Shown here: positions 58,823-64,000 of the stretch, piece after piece | How the letters are laid out: each line of letters starts with the position of its first letter | Position numbering within the stretch: position 1 is the stretch's first letter | Assembly (NCBI GenBank): GCA_036496265.1 | Contig: DASXLL010000366.1 | Location: 1 to 64,000, forward strand | Direction of reading: 5' to 3' | Length of the DNA: 64,000 bases | Source: CAYLLN01 sp036496265 | GTDB taxonomy: Bacteria; Planctomycetota; Planctomycetia; Pirellulales; Pirellulaceae | Notes under the pieces: generated by a model | What the model was told of the DNA's origin: nothing | Databases searched by the model: none | The model's input: the letters and a program-made list of their open reading frames with translations, nothing else | Position numbers and translations under genes: made by a program

Positions 58823-58918
58823 TGTTTCGCCTCGAACGAGAGAACAGAATTTCTCAGTCAAGGACGAAATGTAGCGCAGCCGGCGGCCAATCGCAAGTTG
58901 GCGATTGATGCAGGCAGC

Positions 58919-59359
58919 CTAGATGGCCAGCGCTTCGCTGTTTTCCGACCGCTTCAGCTTGGCAAAGAACGCTTCGATTTCTTCGCCGGTTTCCACGAAG
59001 TACTTGAGCAGATCGCGGCGCGACAGAATGCCAACGACCATGCCGTTGCGGACCACGGGAATACGGCGAATGCGATGCACAATCAGCAAATTTGCGGCTG
59101 TTCCCAGCAGCGCATCTTCATCAATCGTGAACACGTCCCGCGTCATGTGCTCGCGAACCTTCGCCTCTTTCACGTGCGGGTCGTACAGCACTTCCAAGAG
59201 TTGAAACTGTGTAATGATGCCGCACAGCCGGCCGCGTTCATCGATGACCGGAGCGCCGCTGATATTCCGCTCCAATAAGAGCCGGATCGCCTCTTCCACC
59301 GTCGCCTCCGGGCCAATGGAGAACACGCGGCTATTCATCGCATCTTTGACTTGGTACAT
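58919..59359 (-). CDS. CBS-domain pair protein
   Basis: 146 residues from the ATG at 59359 (MYQVKDAMNSRVFSIGPEAT). Two CBS domains are present: MNSRVFSIGPEATVEEAIRL to GRLCGIITQFQLLEVLYD, and MTRDVFTIDEDALLGTAANL to GMVVGILSRRDLLKYFV. Such stand-alone pairs bind adenosine nucleotides and act as sensors. No partner domain is fused. An upstream start at 59455 would add 32 residues without CBS similarity. Confidence 0.9.
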   Translation of the reverse strand: MYQVKDAMNSRVFSIGPEATVEEAIRLLLERNISGAPVIDERGRLCGIITQFQLLEVLYDPHVKEAKVREHMTRDVFTIDEDALLGTAANLLIVHRIRRIPVVRNGMVVGILSRRDLLKYFVETGEEIEAFFAKLKRSENSEALAI

Positions 59360-59573
59360 AACGAGGCTTTCGTTCAATCTTGGAGGCTGGAGTTTCGCGG
59401 CACAGTGCCCTTTGCGGCACAGTGCAAAGGTTGCTCGAAGATGGCGATCAGGCAAGCTGCACGGCGGTTTTTATACGGCGTTAGCCCGCATAATCGGACC
59501 GATAGGAAAAGTCGATTCCCACGTAGCGAGCGGCGCTATTTCAGCAAGTGCCGATTGTTGCTTAGAAGGATCG

Positions 59574-60149
59574 CTATGCCCGCGATTGCTCAACGAGTTT
59601 GCGGAAGGCGGCGCGCAGGGACTTATGGAGATGTCGTGCGAAGTCTCGGCCAAGATGATGGCTAGAAATCAACTCGACGACGTCGGCCAGATCGCGGTGG
59701 GTGCGGCGGGGCGAGCCTAATCCGCAGGCCAGCTTGATCTCAATCAGCCTGGCCAGACTCAATACTGTCAGACCTTCGATTTCGACCGTCGCATGTAGTG
59801 AATCGGGCGAAGGCAGCAGCACCTCAGTATCTTTACCAGCCTTCTCGCCGCTGAGTAGGAATTGCACGGGCATCCCGGCCGGAGAGCGAAACTCGGCTCG
59901 TTCAGCGGACCACTGGTAACCGCAGGCCTCGAGCGCCTCACGGACCTTTTGCTGGTCCTCGCGACGAATGAGCAGGTCGAGATCGACCGTATTGCGGCGA
60001 TAACCATGCAGGCAGACCGCCACTCCGCCCACGATCGCATGGGGAATCCCTACAGCTTCGAGCGCCGCCCGACAATCGACAGCCGTCGTCCAGAGCGACT
60101 GGTTTTCGAGCATCGTGTACGTGGTTTGGGCGGTTTCCATGGCTGGCAA
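59574..60149 (-). CDS. Nucleotidyltransferase-fold protein
   Basis: 191 residues. IVGGVAVCLHGYRRNTVDLD (ending Asp56-Leu-Asp58) is the GGxA...R-T-x-DxD signature of the Pol-beta-like superfamily, typical of AbiEii/MNT-like antitoxin-associated or nucleotidyltransferase proteins. The C-terminal helical part contains RLIEIKLACGLGSPRRTHRD. Start codon uncertain: Met4 or Met13 are alternatives. No partner gene is adjacent. Probably a minimal nucleotidyltransferase of unknown target. Confidence 0.75.
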   Translation of the reverse strand: MPAMETAQTTYTMLENQSLWTTAVDCRAALEAVGIPHAIVGGVAVCLHGYRRNTVDLDLLIRREDQQKVREALEACGYQWSAERAEFRSPAGMPVQFLLSGEKAGKDTEVLLPSPDSLHATVEIEGLTVLSLARLIEIKLACGLGSPRRTHRDLADVVELISSHHLGRDFARHLHKSLRAAFRKLVEQSRA

Positions 60150-60198
60150 GACAGTCTTGCCTGATTATATCACGCGCAAGGAATCAGGCCGGATCGAC

Positions 60199-60996
60199 CT
60201 ACGCCGCAACCCGGCCTTCCACCAGTCGCACCACGTGATCCGCTTGTTTCGCGATCGACTGGTCATGCGTGACCATGACGACCGTCAGACCATGGTCGCG
60301 GTTGAGTTGCTTGAGCAGCGTCAGGATTTCGCCGCCCGTTTTCTGGTCGAGGTTGCCCGTCGGCTCATCGGCCAACAGCAATTTCGGCTGGGCGATGAGA
60401 GCCCGAGCGATGGCGGTGCGCTGCATCTCGCCGCCGGAAAGCTCGCGCGGTTTGTGAGTCAGGCGATGATCGAGCTTGACCATGGCCAAAAGTTCTTTGG
60501 CCCGCTCGACGTGCGCTCGCTTGTGCCGCCAATATTTGAGCGCACCATACCGGATCATGATCGGCGCGAGAATATTTTCGAGCGTCGAAAGCTCCGGCAG
60601 CAAATGATAAAACTGAAAGATCATTCCGAAGTGCTCGTTGCGCAAATGATCGCGCGCACGCGCGCCAAGATTGTCGATCCGCTGGCCCTCGAAGCGAACT
60701 TCACCGTCGTCCGGGGCATCGAGCGTGCCCAGCAGATGCAGCAGTGTGCTCTTCCCGCAGCCGCTTTGGCCCACGACGGCTACAAAACCGCCGTCGCGGA
60801 CCGAAAAATCGACCCCCTTCAGAACGGGCACCACCAGCTTGCCCTTGCGATAGCTCTTTTCAAGGCGACGAGCCGAAAGCAGCGGAGCTGCTGAATTCAA
60901 GGTTCTGGGCTCAAGGTTCAAAGTTGGCGCAGGTGCATTAACCTTGAACTTTGAACCTTGAACTTTGAACTCGGCCTGTTCGATGACACTACTCAT
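60199..60996 (-). CDS. lolD: ABC transporter ATPase, LolD/MacB type
   Basis: 265 residues. Walker A GQSGCGKST (76-84), ABC signature LSGGEMQRTAIARALI, Walker B LLLADEPTGNLDQKTGGEIL, H-loop MVTHD. Fused sequence LLSARRLEKSYRKGKLVVPV and the MacB/LolD subgroup pattern suggest lipoprotein release or macrolide-like export. Residues 9-36 (KVQGSKFKVN then LEPRTLN) are encoded by a heptamer inverted repeat and look like an insertion ahead of the core, so translation may begin further downstream. It overlaps the permease end by 8 bp, tightly coupled. Confidence 0.88.
   Translation of the reverse strand: MSSVIEQAEFKVQGSKFKVNAPAPTLNLEPRTLNSAAPLLSARRLEKSYRKGKLVVPVLKGVDFSVRDGGFVAVVGQSGCGKSTLLHLLGTLDAPDDGEVRFEGQRIDNLGARARDHLRNEHFGMIFQFYHLLPELSTLENILAPIMIRYGALKYWRHKRAHVERAKELLAMVKLDHRLTHKPRELSGGEMQRTAIARALIAQPKLLLADEPTGNLDQKTGGEILTLLKQLNRDHGLTVVMVTHDQSIAKQADHVVRLVEGRVAA
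60894..60974. repeat. Heptamer inverted repeat inside the 5' end of lolD
   Basis: ATTCAAGGTTCTGGGCTCAA and a complementary ACCTTGAACTTTGAACCTTG arm, mainly CTTGAAC/TTTGAAC words. In frame with lolD. Confidence 0.75.
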
Positions 60997-62536
60997 ATCT
61001 CAGCGCCTCCACCGGATGCAGCCGCGCCGCCCGCAGCGCTGGCAGCACACTAGCCAAAACAGCGATTAACACCGCTCCGAAAACCACTCCCGCGACGGCA
61101 ATCGGCTCGACATCCGTCGGAATCCGCTCGAAGTAATAGACGGTTGGGTCGAAAACTTCCTGGCCGGTCACAATCTCAATTAGCTTGGCGATGTCGTTGA
61201 TGTAAAAAACAAACAACAGGCCACCAATCATCCCCGCGCCGCTCCCGACCAGGCCCAGCGAAAAACCGTAATTGAGAAAAATGCTCATCACACCGCGGCT
61301 GGGCGCGCCTAATGCCTTCAAGATGCCGATGTCGCGCGTTTTTTCAACCACGATCATGAAAAACGTCGCCAGAATGCCGAAGCCAGCGACGGCAATGATC
61401 AAAAACAGCAGGATGTTGAGCAGCGTCGTTTCCATCTGCACCGCTGCCAGCAGCGGACCCTGCATGTCACGCCAGGTTTGAATGCGGTACGGATACGCGT
61501 CAATCGGAAAATGGGCCCGCAGCTTGTCGCGCACCGCATTGAGGTCGGTGCCCGGTTTCAGACGAAGCTGAACCGTCGTCACAGCATCCACGCCCGTCTG
61601 TGGATCGATCATGCCGCGAATTTCCTGCAGCCGTCGCAGCGGCACGAACGCAAACCCGCTGTCGTATTCACTCATTTTGCTTTCATAAAAATCGACGACC
61701 GTAAATTGATCGGTCCGCGCCGACGGTCGCGATCCGGCCGAGGCATACGTCACCTGCACATCATCGCCCGGCTGACAGATCAAGTGATCGTAAACTTTAC
61801 CTTCCGAATTGCGCTGCCGGACGCTGCCGATGGCGATGCCGAGCACCATGCCAGTGAATTGTTCTTTTGCCGGATCGAAGACCGCGCCCTCGCCACCGGT
61901 CGTCGCGGTAGGATCGGAGGGAACACCGGTCGGGTCCTGTGGAATTCCAGCCTCGTGTCGCTTATCGGCAGCCGTTTTGGTAGTTTGCTCTTCGAGCAGT
62001 CGCTGCTGGGCCTCAAACTCGCGCTCGTACGCGACTCTCATCCGGCGATATCGCCAGCCGCTTCCCTGCAACTTCTCGTGCTCCGCGTCGCCATATCCAT
62101 CTTCCCGAAGCCGAAAGCTCAGCTGCTTGCGGTTTTCCGGATGCAGCAAATATTGCCGAAAGTCGCTCACGTCGGCATACGTCGCTTCATCGACGCCGAT
62201 CAGCGTAATCTGCCGCGTGCTGATTTGGCCGCGGAACATCATTGTCAGCATCGCCGGCACATGCACCGCCGCCGTCGTGCCAACCAGATCGTCGCCCACC
62301 ACGCGGCGAATCTCCGCCATGTGCCAGGCCGGATCGACGAGGCCGTCCATGCTGTGCGACTCGATAATCACATCCGACAGAATGCCATGCAGCCGCACGT
62401 GCATCTCACGCGTGAAACCGGCCATCACACTATTGACGACGATGAGCGTCCCGACGCCGAGCGTCACGCTAATGATCGACGCCAAAGCGATGTAGCGCGT
62501 GCAAAGGTAGCGCCAGGAGAGAAGCAGTTTGTACAT
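60989..62536 (-). CDS. LolC/LolE-type ABC transporter permease
   Basis: 515 residues. An N-terminal helix (LASIISVTLGVGTLIVVNSV) and a C-terminal FtsX block with three helices (ILLFLIIAVAGFGILATFFM, FSLGLVGSGAGMIGGLLFVF and AVAGVVFGAVLIAVLASVLP) enclose a periplasmic domain. The cytoplasmic coupling motif ILKALGAPSRGVMSIFL is present. The length exceeds E. coli LolC/LolE by about 100 residues, with a charged loop at about 155-250. Together with lolD it forms a likely lipoprotein-release transporter; only one permease gene is seen, suggesting a homodimer. Confidence 0.88.
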   Translation of the reverse strand: MYKLLLSWRYLCTRYIALASIISVTLGVGTLIVVNSVMAGFTREMHVRLHGILSDVIIESHSMDGLVDPAWHMAEIRRVVGDDLVGTTAAVHVPAMLTMMFRGQISTRQITLIGVDEATYADVSDFRQYLLHPENRKQLSFRLREDGYGDAEHEKLQGSGWRYRRMRVAYEREFEAQQRLLEEQTTKTAADKRHEAGIPQDPTGVPSDPTATTGGEGAVFDPAKEQFTGMVLGIAIGSVRQRNSEGKVYDHLICQPGDDVQVTYASAGSRPSARTDQFTVVDFYESKMSEYDSGFAFVPLRRLQEIRGMIDPQTGVDAVTTVQLRLKPGTDLNAVRDKLRAHFPIDAYPYRIQTWRDMQGPLLAAVQMETTLLNILLFLIIAVAGFGILATFFMIVVEKTRDIGILKALGAPSRGVMSIFLNYGFSLGLVGSGAGMIGGLLFVFYINDIAKLIEIVTGQEVFDPTVYYFERIPTDVEPIAVAGVVFGAVLIAVLASVLPALRAARLHPVEALRYE

Positions 62537-62684
62537 AGCCAGCGGGCGATTTCAGGATTTCGGAAGGATTGCCGCAGCTTTGGCAGAGGCAAATAGCCCG
62601 CGAGTTATAGGGACCCAATCGCAAAATCAGAATCCCAAATCTGCTAGCATCGCGAGTTCACTCAACGCGCATTATGCTGGTACG

Positions 62685-62873
62685 ATGAAAGTGCGAGACG
62701 TTCTGAAGTTGTTGAAAAAGGACGGCTGGTATCGAATCAAAAGCCGTAGCGGCCACCGGCAGTTCAAGCATCTAACGAAACCCGGTCGCCTCACGGTTTC
62801 CGGCGGCCTGGGCGATGAATTGCCGCCGGGGACATTGAAAAGTGTGTTCAGGCAGGCAGGTTGGAAGGAGTAG
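62685..62873 (+). CDS. hicA: HicA-type mRNA interferase toxin
   Basis: 62 residues from the ATG at 62685. MKVRDVLKLLKKDGWYRIKS, then SGHRQFKHLTKPGRLTV with the conserved catalytic His, is the HicA dsRBD-like fold. HicA degrades mRNA when not bound by HicB. Five bp before hicB on the same strand. Confidence 0.93.
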   Translation: MKVRDVLKLLKKDGWYRIKSRSGHRQFKHLTKPGRLTVSGGLGDELPPGTLKSVFRQAGWKE

Positions 62874-62878
62874 AAGTC

Positions 62879-63094
62879 ATGTGGCGATATGCAATTGTCG
62901 TGGAGAAAGCCAAGTCCAACTACGCGGCTTACGTTCCTGACTTGCCTGGCTGCGTAGCGACGGGCAAGACAGTGAAACAAACGGAACGCCGCATTCAAGA
63001 AGCCATCGAGATCCACCTCGAAGGCATGCGCGAAGATGGATTGCCGGTGCCAAAACCATCGAGCGTTGTTGATTACGTGGAGATTCCGGCGTGA
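62879..63094 (+). CDS. hicB: HicB-type antitoxin
   Basis: 71 residues from the ATG at 62879. YAIVVEKAKSNYAAYVPDLP, then GCVATGKTVKQTERRIQEAI, is the partial RNase H fold of HicB. Ends PSSVVDYVEIPA and lacks a clear C-terminal DNA-binding domain, so autoregulation may need another protein. Pairs with hicA. Confidence 0.93.
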   Translation: MWRYAIVVEKAKSNYAAYVPDLPGCVATGKTVKQTERRIQEAIEIHLEGMREDGLPVPKPSSVVDYVEIPA

Positions 63095-63125
63095 GTTCGG
63101 GCGATTCGTGAGGTAAAATCTTAGT

Positions 63126-63353
63126 ATGCAAACCGAGGAAATCACCATTCGGGTCGATGCGGATGCCGCGCGGGCCTATCGTGCCGCACCGGACCAGCAG
63201 CGGCGCAAATTTGACTTGCTGCTGAGCCTGCGACTGCAGGATGCTTTGCAGCCTGCGGACTCACTTCAGAATCTGATGCGCGATATCAGCCGCAAGGCCC
63301 AAGAGCGCGGCCTGACGCCAGAGATTTTGGAGTCAATCCTCCGTGAGCCCTAA
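63126..63353 (+). CDS. Probable antitoxin of the adjacent PIN toxin
   Basis: 75 residues. The N-terminus, MQTEEITIRVDADAARAYRA, is a possible RHH/beta-strand DNA-binding start, followed by an amphipathic helix (LQNLMRDISRKAQERGLTPE). Known antitoxins of COG1569-type PIN toxins have this size and position. Its stop overlaps the toxin's GTG start by 11 bp, so the two are translationally coupled. Confidence 0.75.
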   Translation: MQTEEITIRVDADAARAYRAAPDQQRRKFDLLLSLRLQDALQPADSLQNLMRDISRKAQERGLTPEILESILREP

Positions 63354-63774
63354 GCTGCGTGTTGCCTTTGATAGTAATGCACTCGTCAGTGCGCTGCTGT
63401 TCGAGCACTCGCCACCAGGACAAGCGTTCTACGCCGTTCTCGAACGTGGAGATATTCTTTTGTCGAGAGAGACGTTTGCCGAGCTGAGCGAAGTGTTGGA
63501 ACGAAAGAAATTCGACCGCTACGTGACAAAGGAGCAGCGAGAGCATTTTCTGGTCATGCTGCTTGATGAGGCTACTTTGGTCGAAGCCGACGAAAAGGTA
63601 CTCGCTTGCCGTGACCCGAAAGATAATAAATTCCTGGAGCTTGCCATCAGCGGCAGTGCCGCTTGCCTGGTTACCGGCGACGAGGACTTGCTCGTCTTGA
63701 ATCCATTCCGTGGCGTGCCGATCATGACACCCGTTGCGTTCTTGAGCTGGCTAGAAGACCACCATCCAACTTGA
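63343..63774 (+). CDS. PIN-domain toxin (COG1569-type)
   Basis: 143 residues from a GTG start, overlapping the antitoxin. The acidic residues of the PIN fold are present: RVAFDSNALVSALLFE (Asp), LSRETFAELSEV (Glu), CRDPKDNKFLELAI (Asp), VTGDEDLLVL (Asp). Probably a ribonuclease. Ends 3 bp before the convergent lysS stop. Confidence 0.88.
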   Translation: MSPKLRVAFDSNALVSALLFEHSPPGQAFYAVLERGDILLSRETFAELSEVLERKKFDRYVTKEQREHFLVMLLDEATLVEADEKVLACRDPKDNKFLELAISGSAACLVTGDEDLLVLNPFRGVPIMTPVAFLSWLEDHHPT

Positions 63775-63777
63775 CAG

Positions 63778-64000
63778 TCACCCTTCCGGCCTCAGCAGCG
63801 GAAACAATATCACATCGCGGATCGACGGCGAATTGGTTAACAACATCACCAGCCGGTCGATTCCGAGGCCCAGCCCGCCAGCCGGCGGCATTCCGTGCTT
63901 GAGCGCCTCGATAAATTCGTGGTCCATTTTGGCCATCGATTCTTCTTCGGCCTGGCCGGCAAGTTGCGTCTTGAAAAGTTGCTCTTGCAGGTCGGGATCG
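63778..64000 (-). CDS. lysS: Lysine-tRNA ligase, C-terminal part (window edge)
   Basis: Only the last 74 codons are visible; the gene continues past the right edge. The translated end reads DHEFIEALKHGMPPAGGLGL, then GIDRLVMLLTNSPSIRDVIL, then FPLLRPEG: class II synthetase motif 3 with the GxGIDRLVM signature of LysRS. Convergent with the PIN toxin. Confidence 0.95.
   Translation of the reverse strand, partial: DPDLQEQLFKTQLAGQAEEESMAKMDHEFIEALKHGMPPAGGLGLGIDRLVMLLTNSPSIRDVILFPLLRPEG

Overview
The window looks like a chromosomal segment of a planctomycete, probably of the Pirellulales/Lacipirellulaceae type (GC about 60%). The markers are a DUF1552 plus PSD1-type (DUF1587/1595/1592/1588/1585) secreted pair, an LEPR-type surface protein carrying dockerin repeats, short membrane proteins starting 'RFSIRDLLWLM', a tandem double-length UvrA, an EF-Tu with a non-standard switch I, and almost no clear Shine-Dalgarno sites. 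No phage, transposase or CRISPR array was seen.

Layout. 1-710 is a tandem array of 131-133 bp palindrome-rich units that runs off the left edge. 853-8450 holds mixed housekeeping genes (trpS, pyrD, coaB) with a catalytically altered ketosynthase-like gene and two exported proteins. 8977-14149 holds an enlarged secA and waaA (Kdo transferase), the latter interrupted in frame by a 66-bp cloverleaf palindrome. 14165-17997 is the DUF1552/PSD1 pair, followed by an EF-G gene.

21265-37719 is the expression-machinery supercluster, read leftward: promoter, tRNA-Thr(UGU), tRNA-Tyr(GUA), tRNA-Gly(UCC), tRNA-Thr(GGU), tuf, tRNA-Trp, secE, nusG, rplK, rplA, rplJ, rplL, rpoB, rpoC, rpsL, rpsG, then a vapB gene with a broken vapC. 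The order of the four tRNAs plus tuf matches the thrU-tyrU-glyT-thrT-tufB order of Escherichia coli. Many spacers in this cluster are filled by degenerate 7-bp (sometimes 8-bp) tandem words arranged as inverted arms. Just upstream is a sigma factor with three predicted helix-turn-helix regions fused to its N-terminus.

40184-45268 has an exported protein, a thioredoxin-like DUF255 protein, a VapBC pair and two small genes, one a PD-(D/E)XK nuclease-like protein just upstream of uvrA. 45414-52643 is one 2409-residue ORF with two complete UvrA modules in tandem plus an unrecognised C-terminal domain; it is punctuated by in-frame low-complexity inverted repeats. 53509-57911 encodes a vanadium haloperoxidase-like surface protein and an exported alpha/beta hydrolase. 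57977-64000 has a TIM-barrel epimerase, a CBS protein, a nucleotidyltransferase-like protein, a LolCDE-type exporter pair, a HicAB pair, a second PIN toxin-antitoxin pair and the 3' end of lysS.

The most unusual features are the fused UvrA dimer, the repeat families that enter coding sequences without breaking frame, the multi-HTH sigma factor, the ketosynthase without its catalytic cysteine, a ribosomal protein S12 with arginine at position 88, and a PIN toxin broken by a single in-frame amber codon. All functional statements rest on motif reading; no database search was run.
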